A program made the translations under genes and the position numbers. This document shows positions 18,409-27,448 of a stretch of DNA of 64,000 nt, piece by piece; positions within the stretch are counted from its first letter, which is position 1; each line of letters begins with the position of its first letter. The stretch comes from Paraburkholderia sp. Tr-20389. GTDB lineage: Bacteria; Pseudomonadota; Gammaproteobacteria; Burkholderiales; Burkholderiaceae. The stretch covers positions 62,001 through 126,000 of the forward strand of contig NZ_JAAGPD010000029.1 in assembly GCF_017104565.1 (NCBI RefSeq). Reading direction: 5' to 3'. The notes beneath the pieces are model-generated. The model made no database searches. It was not told the origin of the DNA and was given only the letters and a program-made list of their open reading frames with translations.

Positions 18409-18864
18409 CTACTGGCCGCGCGCGTCCGCCTCGGCATCTGCTGCTAGAGGCGCACCCAGCACTTCGGAACACACCTTCAGAATATCGCGCCAGCTGACGA
18501 TGCCCACCGGACGGAATGCTCCATCGACGATGGGAATACACGAGATCGGGTGAGCGAGGAACAGCTGGATCGCTTCCGTCACATCGGCGTCAGGGCGCAG
18601 CGTGATCGGCTTGCGGCTCATGATCTGATGCACGCGCCGGCTCAACGTGCCGATATCGCGCTGCGTCTCTACCACGCTGTCGATGAACGGGCTAAGCGCG
18701 CGCAACAGATCGCGGTCGGACACGACGCCCTGCAATGCCCGGTCTTCGACGACCAGCAGGTGATGGAACCCCGACTGCTCGAAAATATCCTTGACCGTTT
18801 CGAGCGTGTCGTCGAAGCCCACCGTCACGACGCGCGTCGTCATCAGATCTTCTACTTTCATCAT
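18409..18864 (-). CDS. Tandem CBS-domain protein
   Basis: 151 residues made of two CBS motifs: MKVEDLMTTRVVTVGFDDTLETVKDIF...GVVSDRDLLRAL and VHQIMSRKPITLRPDADVTEAIQLFL...GIVSWRDILKV. Such stand-alone CBS pairs bind adenine nucleotides and regulate partner proteins. It converges with the AraC gene with a 27-base gap. The partner is unknown. Confidence 0.88.
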   Translation of the reverse strand: MMKVEDLMTTRVVTVGFDDTLETVKDIFEQSGFHHLLVVEDRALQGVVSDRDLLRALSPFIDSVVETQRDIGTLSRRVHQIMSRKPITLRPDADVTEAIQLFLAHPISCIPIVDGAFRPVGIVSWRDILKVCSEVLGAPLAADAEADARGQ

Positions 18865-19062
18865 TGAACTCTCTGTTCCTCGTGTGACGCGCGCCGCGTG
18901 GCACTGCGCGCGTCATTCCAATCGGTGCTGCCTTTCGACTTTTCCACTCCTCGTTTAACGGCAGCGAAGATGGAAACTCAAACCGAGGGGCCAGAATTGG
19001 GGCGTTCCTTCATGCAGAAGGAATGCGTAGCCGCCGCTAGCGGCTATCCCAAGGAGCAATGC

Positions 19063-19560
19063 ATGTTGACTCGCGAAGCAATCCCTCAAGTTCTGTCACG
19101 TACGTCCGCACTGCTGTCGACGGACATGATCGAAGGAACGCCACAGAAGACTTTTCACCACGTCATCGATATTTATCTCAAGGACTCCAATGCCTTCATG
19201 AATACCTATTTCGCCCGCTATTTCGAATGGCAGGGCATCTGCCGGGAACGCTGGTTCCATGAGTGCATTCACAACAATCTGCTGGCCGCAGGGGGCACCT
19301 TTATTACGAAACGCGCGCATCAGGAATATGTGCAGGAGACGTTTCCGTTCCAGCGCGTCGACTGCTACCTCAACACATTCCAGGTTCGGCAATGTTCGGC
19401 GTATCTGCTGTTCCGGTTCTGCGTCGACGGGCGTCCCGTGTCGCACGGCTATCAGCAGATCCTGTTTGCCGGGATGGACAAGCGGATCCGGCGCTTCCCG
19501 GAAGGGATCATCGAGCGGGTCAAGGAATATGAAGTCGTCCTGCCGCCCGTCACGAACTAG
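19063..19560 (+). CDS. Hot-dog-fold acyl-CoA thioesterase-like protein
   Basis: 165 residues. The segment FHHVIDIYLKDSNAFMNTYFARYFEWQGICRERWFHECI has the hot-dog thioesterase pattern: first strand, then Asn/Tyr/Phe and the long central helix. The ATG has AAGGAG six bases upstream; the longer reading from 18898 is not needed. It converges with, and overlaps by four bases, the sensor-kinase gene. Relatives act in polyketide or fatty-acyl release; the substrate here is unknown. Confidence 0.65.
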   Translation: MLTREAIPQVLSRTSALLSTDMIEGTPQKTFHHVIDIYLKDSNAFMNTYFARYFEWQGICRERWFHECIHNNLLAAGGTFITKRAHQEYVQETFPFQRVDCYLNTFQVRQCSAYLLFRFCVDGRPVSHGYQQILFAGMDKRIRRFPEGIIERVKEYEVVLPPVTN

Positions 19561-21014
19561 TTGATCTCGCCCTGCCCGGCGCGCGAGCGCCGGGACCGTA
19601 CCGGCGGATCGTGCGCTGCGCGGTCCGCCATCGAACCCGGCTCCGGCAGCCGCAGCGTGAAGGTGGTCAGCACGCCCGGCGTCGACGCGCACGAGATCGT
19701 CCCGCCGAACGCGTCACACACGCGCCGGCAGAACTCGAGTCCCATGCCGCCACCCTGCCCGTGCGGCTTGGTCGAATAGAACGGGTCGAAGATATGCGGC
19801 AGCACGTCAGCCGCGATACCCGGACCGGTATCGTTGAAATGGATCACGCAAAAGCCTCCGTCGCGCCCTGCGCTGATCGTGATGTTGCCCGAGCCGCTCG
19901 CTTCGATCGCGTACAACGCGTTCTTCAACAGGGCGAACAGAACGAAGACGAACAGCGAATCCATGCCTGAGAACCGCAACTGCGGATCGATAGGAATGAC
20001 GGAGACGCGGCCGCGCTCGCCCGGCAGGAACGGATAGCGATCCAGTGCCGAATCGACGCAATGCCGGACAGATTGCGGACCGAAGCTGCGGCGATCGACC
20101 CGGTCCAGCGTGAGTGACGCCAGCGACATTTCCACGACCGTGCTCGTGCTGTCGATCTGCCTGCGAATCGCGCGCGTGAGCGTCGGCAGTCTTTCCGACT
20201 GGCCTGGATAAAGACCATTCACGAGCAACTGATGCCTCACGGCCAGCTGATAGCCGCGCAGGAGTTCGGGCAGCGCGTGACCGAGTTCGTCGGCATGCAT
20301 GCCGATCACCTCGAGGGGCATCGCGACCTCTTGTGCGACCGTCGCGGCGAGGAAGTACTGCCGCATCAAGCCGTGTCGAACGATGGTGACGGCGAGAATG
20401 CCCAGACTGATGGCGATGAAGATCACGCCGGGCGGATAGAAGATGTAGCCGTAATTGACCGCGTAGTCGCCTGCCGCAACGGAATACAGACACAGGCTGA
20501 CGAGACAGAGGCCGAGCAGACGGCGGCGGTGACGCGCACGCGCCTGACGCCGCGACACGATCAGCAGCCACCCGCTGCGTCCGGCGAGCATCACCGTCTG
20601 CAGCACATGCACGGGATGCAGTCGCCCGGCCTTCGGATAATCGCCGAAAAAATGGCTGCCGAAACCGGCCACTACCTCGTCGCTCGTCATCAGCAGCACG
20701 GCCAGGATCACGCATAACGCATACGACGCCATCAGCAGCGGTCGCTCGTCGCGCCGCTCGGTGAGTTCGATGACGAAGTGATAGAAGGTAGTGGGCAGAA
20801 ACAGGATGAAGAAGTAGCCGGCCTTGACCAGCAGCCCCGCGGTTTCGGGACTCGTCGCCTGGAACAGGAACGCCCACGTGCCCTGCCACGCAAACGTTGT
20901 CATGCACATCAACGCAAACGGCGCGGACAGACGCGTCACGCCCTCCGTGAGCAGGACGTACACACCGAAGCCCAGGAACAGCGCGGATACGAACGCTGGC
21001 AAGGTCGAATACAT
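19557..21014 (-). CDS. Sensor histidine kinase-like protein with 7TM N-terminus, lacking the phospho-acceptor His
   Basis: 485 residues. The first ~220 form about seven membrane helices of the histidine-kinase N-terminal 7TM type. The H-box region reads VAQEVAMPLEVIGMHADEL: where kinases have AHE(I/L)xxPL, this one has Gln228 instead of His and Met in place of the conserved Thr/Asn. The HATPase domain keeps its N box (LLKNALYAIEASG, Asn365), D box (NDTGPGI, Asp395) and G box (GGGMGLEF). It may act as a pseudokinase or phosphatase, or signal through ATP binding alone. No response regulator is adjacent. Confidence 0.85.
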   Translation of the reverse strand: MYSTLPAFVSALFLGFGVYVLLTEGVTRLSAPFALMCMTTFAWQGTWAFLFQATSPETAGLLVKAGYFFILFLPTTFYHFVIELTERRDERPLLMASYALCVILAVLLMTSDEVVAGFGSHFFGDYPKAGRLHPVHVLQTVMLAGRSGWLLIVSRRQARARHRRRLLGLCLVSLCLYSVAAGDYAVNYGYIFYPPGVIFIAISLGILAVTIVRHGLMRQYFLAATVAQEVAMPLEVIGMHADELGHALPELLRGYQLAVRHQLLVNGLYPGQSERLPTLTRAIRRQIDSTSTVVEMSLASLTLDRVDRRSFGPQSVRHCVDSALDRYPFLPGERGRVSVIPIDPQLRFSGMDSLFVFVLFALLKNALYAIEASGSGNITISAGRDGGFCVIHFNDTGPGIAADVLPHIFDPFYSTKPHGQGGGMGLEFCRRVCDAFGGTISCASTPGVLTTFTLRLPEPGSMADRAAHDPPVRSRRSRAGQGEIN

Positions 21015-21554
21015 GATGCCTTATATGTGTTTCGCCGCTGATTGTCCCTCGGCAGGCAGAATCGGAAGGGACGAGCGGCAGGAAGTTCGGCAACGGCGGA
21101 CAGCCTTTCGCGCCGGATGAAATCAAGCGACTCGCGTTCGTCATCAGCACAGCGGCGTTGTTGTTCTTCAGTCGCACCGGCCATCGTGTTCGGGCCAGGC
21201 TGTCGGGCGTCTTTCGGCTGCTGCTGCTCGTAGTGAACACCCCCGCGGTGCCACGATTCTAGCGCAACAAATCCACCTGATCCGCGAGCAACACGCCCCG
21301 CGCCACTGAAGATGCGTATGCGCCTTTCGGCCATTGACACTGCGCGCGAAAGCGGCATGTGCGGATCGCTCCGCAGCCTGAAGACGGCCAGCCGATGCGC
21401 GCTTTGAACGCACATCGGCGACACAAGCGCGGTGTCGCTCAGTGCGCGATGGGATCGAGGCCCGTCTTGCCGACGGCCGGTTGCGCGGCAGGCGAAGCGA
21501 GGCACTGCAGCGGCGCACGCGCCTCATCGGGATGCTTCACCGATTGCATCAGCC
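21015..21554. other. Intergenic region with no supported gene
   Basis: 540 bases between the kinase start and the end of the GntR gene. Several overlapping ORFs on both strands are Arg/Ser-rich, have no domain and lack ribosome-binding sites. I see no repeat or RNA gene here. The kinase promoter should lie just upstream of 21014. Confidence 0.4.
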
Positions 21555-22259
21555 TTACTTGCTCAGCTTGCGGTACAGCTCGTTGGCGCGCGACAAATGC
21601 GCATGCATGGCTTCGGCGGCCGCGTCGCCGTCACGCTTCGCGATGGCATCGACGATGCGCTGATGTTCCGCCAGAGTCAGTTCTTCCGCGCCGGGCGCGC
21701 GAACCAGCGGGCGATAGTACTCGCCTGCCCAACGGAACAGCGACTCGACGATCGAAGGAAAGATGGGATTGCCGCTGATCTTGGCGATCTCGCGGTGGAA
21801 CGCCATGTCGCGCTCGATGAACTCTTCGAGATTGACCATCGACGCCCGATGCTGCGCGACGCTCAATTGCAGCCGCGCGACGTCTTCTTCCGTGGCGCGT
21901 TCGGCGGCCATGCGCGCCGTGCCCGTTTCGAGGAAGAGGCGCGCGTGCTTCAGATGCTCCAGCATCTCCGGGTCCGTGCGCAGCAGATGCATCGCGCCGC
22001 TCGCGATCTGGCCGATCAGCCGGTCGGCTGTCGGCACGACGACGCGCGCGCGCTCGCCGTGTACGATCTCGACGATGCCCGAGCGTTCGAGCGTCTGCAG
22101 CGCTTCGCGCACGGCAGGCCGCCCGACGCCGTAGATTTCCATCAGTTCCCGCTCGGACGGCAGCTGTGCGCCGGGCGCGATTTCGCCCGAGCGGATGCGC
22201 TCCATCAAACGGTCCACGACTTCCTGGTACAGCTTCCGACGCGGGATGATCTCGCCCAT
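21555..22259 (-). CDS. GntR/FadR (NanR-like) regulator of the D-apiose locus
   Basis: 234 residues: a GntR winged helix (KLYQEVVDRLMERIRSGEI...PSERELMEIYGVGRPAVREALQTLERSGIVEI) and a FadR-C all-helical ligand domain with the metal/ligand residues of the FCD fold (MAFHREIAKISGNP, LAEHQRIVDAI). The start MGEIIPRRK matches NanR-type members; longer readings are not supported. It closes the apiose gene cluster and has a palindromic site 21-39 bases upstream of its start that recurs at two other promoters of the locus. A repressor released by a pathway intermediate is the likely role. Confidence 0.9.
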   Translation of the reverse strand: MGEIIPRRKLYQEVVDRLMERIRSGEIAPGAQLPSERELMEIYGVGRPAVREALQTLERSGIVEIVHGERARVVVPTADRLIGQIASGAMHLLRTDPEMLEHLKHARLFLETGTARMAAERATEEDVARLQLSVAQHRASMVNLEEFIERDMAFHREIAKISGNPIFPSIVESLFRWAGEYYRPLVRAPGAEELTLAEHQRIVDAIAKRDGDAAAEAMHAHLSRANELYRKLSK

Positions 22260-22280
22260 TACATGTATGCGACAAGCTTC

Positions 22281-22299
22281 TGGTGTAATGACAATACCA
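22281..22299. promoter_or_regulatory. Candidate GntR operator in front of its own gene
   Basis: TGGTGTAATGACAATACCA is a near-palindrome (TGGTnT-N7-AnACCA) between the OiaK stop and the GntR start. The same pattern recurs at 27380 and, with a weaker right half, at 34932. NanR-type regulators bind GGTATA-like repeats, which fits. Confidence 0.6.
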
Positions 22300-22372
22300 T
22301 ACACCGATCGATCCTTGCGTGGAACCGTTTGCCTGATCAGACACGCTCCACGCCGCCCCGACATCGTTGCCT

Positions 22373-23755
22373 TCACATCGCTTCACGCCCCGCCTTGACC
22401 GCGCCGAAAAACGCAGCGCCGCCGATCTGCCCGCCCTTCAGCACGATCTCCAGCCCGTCGCGCCGCGCCGACTTCGACCACGCACGACACAGCGGTGCGC
22501 CAGGCGCGAGACCCGCCGCGACATTGAGCGCGTCGATACCGAGCGTGCTCGCCACTTCGCCCGAACTGTCGCCGCCTGCCACGACCACGCGCTTCAGCTC
22601 GACCCGATCGAGCAGATCACGCATCACTTGCGCGAGCGCCCCGCCGACATTGCGCGCCGCCTGCTGTCGAGTCAAGCCGGCATCACGCGCGATCTCGTCG
22701 AAGCCGACCACGGCCGGATCGTCTGGACCTTCCGCGCTGTGCACGACGACGCTGACACCACGGCGCAGCGCATCGGCGGCAACGCTGACCGCGCGCTCGA
22801 TCTCGGCGCCGCCTGCTTGCGAGTCGAGCGCGCGTCGCAAATCGAGCCGCTCGACATGAACGCCGTGCGCACGCGCCCACGCAATCTGCGATGCCGTGAC
22901 GGGCGAGCAACTGCCGCTCACCGCTGCGATCGCATCGACGGGACCGGCGACGGGCAGCGACGGCGTCGCGGGCAACCAGCCGCGCGAGCGCCAGTAGGCG
23001 GCCAGCGCATATTGCAGCCCCGACGACGACGCGCTGAACACACCCTCGCCACGCTGCTCCCACACGAGCCGCCCCGCTTCGACCAGCGTTTCCTCATCGA
23101 GCACGTCGATCAGCGCAACGGGCTTGTCGTCGGCACTGAGCGTAGCGACGCGCGCAGCGCCCTCGCCGCCGCGCAACTGCACCATGTCGATCAGTTCGAT
23201 GCGGCGCGACGTCTGCCTTCCGAGATGCACGCGCAAATCGGCTTCGTCCATTGGCGTGACGGGATGACGCGACATCGTCGGATGACGGTCGAGGCGATAG
23301 CCGATGCCGTTCACCGCGGCGAACAGATTGCCGAACATCTGATAACGCTTCAGACGCGGCGCGCCGATCACCATTGGCGACCAGCGCGCGCGCATCGCGT
23401 TCACGCCGATGTCGATGGCCGCGCCGATCGAACCAACCTCAGGCGATGAGTCGAACGTCGAGCACACCTTGTATTGCAGAATGGGCGCGCCGAACGCCGC
23501 GAGACTCGCGAACGCGGACGGCAGCACATCGCGCATCCACGCCGGATTGCGTCCGCGCGACGAACCCGCGAGCCCGACGCAGCGGACTCCCGGAAAGCGC
23601 GCGAGCAATTCGGGCGTCGGTGCGTCGAGACACAACACCGTCGGCACGCCCGCCGCCGTCATCGCCTCCATCGCATCCGTCGATCCCGTGAAGTCGTCGC
23701 CGTAGTACGCGAGCAGCGGTCCCGCCGGCAGTTCCGTTTGCGCTGAATCCGTCAT
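22373..23755 (-). CDS. oiaK: 3-oxo-isoapionate kinase (four-carbon acid sugar kinase / DUF1537 family)
   Basis: 460 residues. The N-terminal substrate domain has the signature AYYGDDFTGSTDAMEAM; the C-terminal nucleotide-binding domain has VVAGGDSSGEVAST and LKGGQIGG. In the known Paraburkholderia D-apiose pathway this DUF1537 kinase phosphorylates 3-oxo-isoapionate at O4, making the substrate of the RuBisCO-like enzyme. It begins 7 bases after the oiaX stop. I took the ATG that avoids overlap with oiaX; the longer reading has no support. The family call is certain; the substrate rests on the complete pathway context. Confidence 0.88.
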   Translation of the reverse strand: MTDSAQTELPAGPLLAYYGDDFTGSTDAMEAMTAAGVPTVLCLDAPTPELLARFPGVRCVGLAGSSRGRNPAWMRDVLPSAFASLAAFGAPILQYKVCSTFDSSPEVGSIGAAIDIGVNAMRARWSPMVIGAPRLKRYQMFGNLFAAVNGIGYRLDRHPTMSRHPVTPMDEADLRVHLGRQTSRRIELIDMVQLRGGEGAARVATLSADDKPVALIDVLDEETLVEAGRLVWEQRGEGVFSASSSGLQYALAAYWRSRGWLPATPSLPVAGPVDAIAAVSGSCSPVTASQIAWARAHGVHVERLDLRRALDSQAGGAEIERAVSVAADALRRGVSVVVHSAEGPDDPAVVGFDEIARDAGLTRQQAARNVGGALAQVMRDLLDRVELKRVVVAGGDSSGEVASTLGIDALNVAAGLAPGAPLCRAWSKSARRDGLEIVLKGGQIGGAAFFGAVKAGREAM

Positions 23756-23762
23756 CACGTGC

Positions 23763-25007
23763 TCACTTCCAGAAACCAAGCGCCGCGCGCAGCGCCGGAT
23801 TGCGCTCGGCGTGCTTCGCGAGCGGCACCCCTTCGATCGCGGCCACCCACGCCTCGCGCAGCGCTTCCACGCCCGCCGCGACACCCTGCGGATGACCGAA
23901 GATGCCGCCGCCCGCCGTGTGAATCAGATCGGCGCGGCCGAGCGCGGCATAGGTGTCCGCCGCTTGCAGACCCGTTTGCCCCGAGCTGAACACGGGCATC
24001 GCTGTCATCGGCGCGCCGGGCATCACGGGTTCGAGCACGGCACGCGCTGCCGCGATCACGCTGTCGTCCGGTTCGCTGAACTTGTTGCGCAAGCCATTCA
24101 CGTGCAAATGATCCGCGCCCGCGAGCCGCCAGATCTTTTGCCACGGCGCGTAGTCCCAGCCGAGTTCGGGACTGCGCGACAGATAACCCCAGCCCGCGCG
24201 ATGCGCATGAATCGGCAGTTGCGCGTGCTTGCGCAACTCGTGCATGCCGACGAGGCCGATCGAATTCAGCACCGCCATCACGCAGGTGCCGCCTTGCGCG
24301 AGCACGAGATCGTGACGCCTGCGCATCTGGTCGAGATCGCCCGTCAGATTGAACGCGACCATCGCCTTCTTGCCGGTGCGCTCCGCGTGTTCGTTGACGA
24401 CACGCATCACCGCCTTCACGCGTTCGTCGAACGGACAATGCGGACCGTCGGCCTGCAACTCGTCGTCCTTGATGAAGTCGATGCCGCCTTCCACCAGTTC
24501 GCGCACCTGCTGCGCCGTTTCTTCCGGCGACAACCCGACGCTCGGCTTGATGATCGTGCCGATCAGCGGTCCATGCGTGACGCCCGCGAGCTTGCGCGTA
24601 CCGTCGATACCGAACGCGGGACCGGAGTACGCCGCCGCGAACGAAGGCGGCAGCGTCAAACCGGTGAGCCGCAGGCCCGATACCTGGCGCAGTTCGAACA
24701 GATTGCCCGCGATCGTCGACACCAGATTCGGCAGCGACGGCCCCATGTTTTCGATCGGCCACGACAGTTCGAGCGTGCAGCGCGTGTACGTGTCCGACTT
24801 CATGCCGCCGGGCAAGCTCGGCGTCGCGACGGTGTCGAGCATATCGAGCCGCTCGACGCGCGCGCCCGAACGCGCCTTCAGTTCGGGCGTCTCGCCGGGC
24901 AGCGCGACGAAGGTGCCGCTCGACTGTTCGCCGGCGATGACCTCGGCGGCCCGGCGCGGATCGTCGCCCGTTTCGAGCCAGTAAGTAGCGTGAATGCGTT
25001 CGCTCAC
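23763..25007 (-). CDS. oiaX: RuBisCO-like 3-oxo-isoapionate-4-phosphate transcarboxylase/hydrolase
   Basis: 414 residues of RuBisCO large-subunit fold. The N-terminal alpha/beta domain is followed by the TIM barrel, with GTIIKPSVGLSP and GGIDFIKDDELQ (Lys at about 180; the metal ligands Asp/Glu follow). Further barrel motifs are HAHRAGWGY and TAGGGIFGHPQG. In the apiose pathway the RuBisCO-like protein OiaX cleaves 3-oxo-isoapionate-4-phosphate to 3-phosphoglycerate and glycolate. Its place between oiaK and apnO supports this assignment over methionine-salvage or isomerase RLPs. Confidence 0.9.
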   Translation of the reverse strand: MSERIHATYWLETGDDPRRAAEVIAGEQSSGTFVALPGETPELKARSGARVERLDMLDTVATPSLPGGMKSDTYTRCTLELSWPIENMGPSLPNLVSTIAGNLFELRQVSGLRLTGLTLPPSFAAAYSGPAFGIDGTRKLAGVTHGPLIGTIIKPSVGLSPEETAQQVRELVEGGIDFIKDDELQADGPHCPFDERVKAVMRVVNEHAERTGKKAMVAFNLTGDLDQMRRRHDLVLAQGGTCVMAVLNSIGLVGMHELRKHAQLPIHAHRAGWGYLSRSPELGWDYAPWQKIWRLAGADHLHVNGLRNKFSEPDDSVIAAARAVLEPVMPGAPMTAMPVFSSGQTGLQAADTYAALGRADLIHTAGGGIFGHPQGVAAGVEALREAWVAAIEGVPLAKHAERNPALRAALGFWK

Positions 25008-25055
25008 GATGCAGTCCTGTTGGAAGTCAAAAGAAGTCTCAGCGCGCGCGGTGCA

Positions 25056-25886
25056 TCACGTAATGCGGCGGATGCTCTCCGCGATCTCTTCGCGTTCGAA
25101 CACGCCCTTCCAGTCGTCGCGCATCAGACGCGGCTTGCCGAACTCGATCGCCTTGTTGCACGCATCGGAGAATGCACCGGGGATTTCGTTGAAGATCACC
25201 GCGCTCAGGATGTTCATGTGGCCGAGCAGGAAATCGCGCGCAGCCTGTTCGGGCACACCGCGCTTGACGGTCTCGTCCATCGCTTCGCGCATCACGTACA
25301 GCAGCGTCGCGCAGATCGTCTCGGACAAACCCGGCTCCAGCAGCGCCATCTGTTCGACGGTCAAACGGTACGAACGCAGGATCGGTTGATAGATCGTCTT
25401 CGCGACGTCTTCGCCGAGATCGAATGCAGACTCGGGGCCTTGCATCAGCGCGCTCGTGATCGACTGCTTCGCATACGCGCCGCCGAAGAAATCGCGGCGC
25501 GCTTTCGGATCGTCGTCGTTGTTGAAGATGATCGGGTGACACGGATGCGCGACGAAGTACGTGAGGTCCGGCCTGTCGGGCAGATGGCCCGCGAACGGCG
25601 CGGCGGCATCGAGCGTCATCACCATCGTGCCCGCCGGCAGCTTCGGCGCGATTTCGTGGCTGAGCTTGCCGATCAGCGTGTCGGGCACGGCGAGGATCAC
25701 GACCTGCGCGCCGTCGATGGCGGCATCGACTGACACACACTCCACGTTCAGTTCGTCTTTCAGGCGCTTGCGGCCCACTTCGCTCACTTCGACGTGCGCG
25801 ACGCGATAGTCCGACTTCAGCAGGTTGCTCGACAGACGGAAGCCCATTTTTCCGCCGGCACCGATCAGGGCGATTTTCTCTTTCAT
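25056..25886 (-). CDS. apnO: D-apionate oxidoisomerase
   Basis: 276 residues: an N-terminal Rossmann domain (ALIGAGGKMGFRLSSNLLKSDYRV) and a helical phosphogluconate-dehydrogenase-type C-terminal domain. It begins with MKEKIALIGAGGK after a clear GGAGAG. In the characterised pathway ApnO oxidises D-apionate with NAD and rearranges it to 3-oxo-isoapionate. The family is otherwise annotated as phosphogluconate dehydrogenase (NAD-binding), so the specific role rests on the neighbours oiaK, oiaX, apnL and apsD. Confidence 0.87.
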   Translation of the reverse strand: MKEKIALIGAGGKMGFRLSSNLLKSDYRVAHVEVSEVGRKRLKDELNVECVSVDAAIDGAQVVILAVPDTLIGKLSHEIAPKLPAGTMVMTLDAAAPFAGHLPDRPDLTYFVAHPCHPIIFNNDDDPKARRDFFGGAYAKQSITSALMQGPESAFDLGEDVAKTIYQPILRSYRLTVEQMALLEPGLSETICATLLYVMREAMDETVKRGVPEQAARDFLLGHMNILSAVIFNEIPGAFSDACNKAIEFGKPRLMRDDWKGVFEREEIAESIRRIT

Positions 25887-25937
25887 CGTTCTCTCTCCTT
25901 GCAGGGAAACGTGATGTTCATGAATGTGCGTTGCGCG

Positions 25938-27317
25938 TCAGCTTGCGCGCGGATCCAGCGCGACGGCTGCGTGTTCGTCCTGGCCACGCGTGCGGCGCTC
26001 GCTGCAGAACGCGAACGCGAGCACGGCGCTCAGCAGCATGAAGACGCCGACGACGAACATCGGCGCGTGATACGAGCCTGTTGCGTCTTTCAGCGCGCCC
26101 GTCACATACGGCGCAACGAAGCCCGCCAGATTGCCGATCGTGTTGATCAGCGCGATGCCCGCAGCGGCCGCCGCGCCCGACAGGAAGCGCGCGGGCAGCG
26201 CCCAGAAGTTCGGCAACGCGGAGAAGATCGCGCAGGCCGTGATCGTGATGACGGCGACGCTCGTGGCCGGCGACTTCATGAAGAGCGCGAGCGGAATGCT
26301 GAGTGCGCCGACGAGAGCGGGAATGCCGATGTGCCAGGCGCGCACGCCGTGCTTCGTCGCGCTGCGGCTCCAGAGGAACAGCACGATCGCGGCGGGCAGA
26401 TACGGAATCGCGGTGATCAGCCCTTTCTGGAACACATTGAAGTGCGAGCCGAACTGCGTCTCGAAGCCGCCGATGATGGTCGGCAGGAAGAACGCGAGCG
26501 CATACAGGCCGTAGATCAAACCGAAGTACATCAGCGAGAACATCCACACGCGGCCGCTGGTCATGGCGGCGCTCGCGCGATGGCGATGCTGCGCGCCGTT
26601 CGCGCCGCGCTGACGCTGCTCCGCTTCGAGTTCCGCCGTGAGCCACGCCTGTTCGGCGGACGTGAGCCAGCGCGCCTGCGACGGCCGGTCGCTCAGATAG
26701 AACCACGCGACGATGCCGATAACGATCGCGGGCACGGCCACGCCGAGGAACATCACGCGCCAGCCGGCGAGCCCGAAGAGACCGTGCGCTTCGATCAGCA
26801 ACGCGGCGAACGGCGCGCCGATCACGATCGTCAGCGGCTGAGCGAGATAGAACAGCGCGAGGATATGGTTGCGATGGCGCTGCGGCACCCACATGCTCAG
26901 AAACAGGATCGCGCCGGGAAAGAAGCCCGCCTCGGCCACGCCAAGCGCGAAGCGCAGCCCGTACAGGCCGGGCACGCTGCTCACCCACGTGAAGAGCAGC
27001 GCGACGATGCCCCACGTCACCATGATCCGTGCAAGCCAGCGGCGTGCGCCGAACTTGTGCAACGCGAGGTTGCTCGGCACTTCGAGAAAGATATAGCCGA
27101 TGAAGAACACGCCCGCCGCGAAGCCGAACTGCGCGGCGTCCAGGCCGAGATCCTTCGTCATGCCGTTCGGGCCGGCAAACGAAATCGCCGTGCGGTCGAG
27201 GAAGTTGATGAAGAACATCAGCGCGACGAACGGCACGAGGCGCAGCGAAACCTTGCGTATGGTCGAGCGCTCCAGCTCGCTCGGGCTTGCCTTGTCGGCG
27301 TGTGGGGCAGCTTGCAT
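25938..27317 (-). CDS. MFS transporter (anion:cation symporter type), probable sugar-acid carrier
   Basis: 459 residues, about 12 membrane helices, with the ACS-family signature FINFLDRTAISFAGPNGMTKDLGLDAAQFG after the first helix. GAAGGAGAC lies just before the chosen ATG. Relatives move galactonate, glucarate, phthalate and similar organic anions with protons. Lying upstream of apnO and behind its own operator site, it may import D-apionate directly, giving a second entry point next to the ABC importer. The substrate is inferred. Confidence 0.88.
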   Translation of the reverse strand: MQAAPHADKASPSELERSTIRKVSLRLVPFVALMFFINFLDRTAISFAGPNGMTKDLGLDAAQFGFAAGVFFIGYIFLEVPSNLALHKFGARRWLARIMVTWGIVALLFTWVSSVPGLYGLRFALGVAEAGFFPGAILFLSMWVPQRHRNHILALFYLAQPLTIVIGAPFAALLIEAHGLFGLAGWRVMFLGVAVPAIVIGIVAWFYLSDRPSQARWLTSAEQAWLTAELEAEQRQRGANGAQHRHRASAAMTSGRVWMFSLMYFGLIYGLYALAFFLPTIIGGFETQFGSHFNVFQKGLITAIPYLPAAIVLFLWSRSATKHGVRAWHIGIPALVGALSIPLALFMKSPATSVAVITITACAIFSALPNFWALPARFLSGAAAAAGIALINTIGNLAGFVAPYVTGALKDATGSYHAPMFVVGVFMLLSAVLAFAFCSERRTRGQDEHAAVALDPRAS

Positions 27318-27379
27318 TGCGTCTCCTTCAATAGGTCTCGCGACTCTGCGCCATCTCACAGATCACTCATGTGCTGTGC

Positions 27380-27398
27380 TGGTATGATGAGTAGACCA
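27380..27398. promoter_or_regulatory. Candidate GntR operator before the MFS-apnO-oiaXK genes
   Basis: TGGTATGATGAGTAGACCA fits TGGTnT-N7-AnACCA, the same spacing as the site before the GntR gene. It lies 63 bases upstream of the MFS start, in the gap after apnL, so the MFS-apnO-oiaX-oiaK part probably has its own promoter. Confidence 0.6.
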
Positions 27399-27448
27399 TC
27401 TTGATCGAAAAATAGGCACTGGGTTTACTACCGAGAGGTTTCGTCAGC

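Noticed and set aside
23811-25733. 640-codon plus-strand ORF
   Set aside because: Antisense shadow across oiaX and apnO caused by high GC; Arg-rich, no domain.
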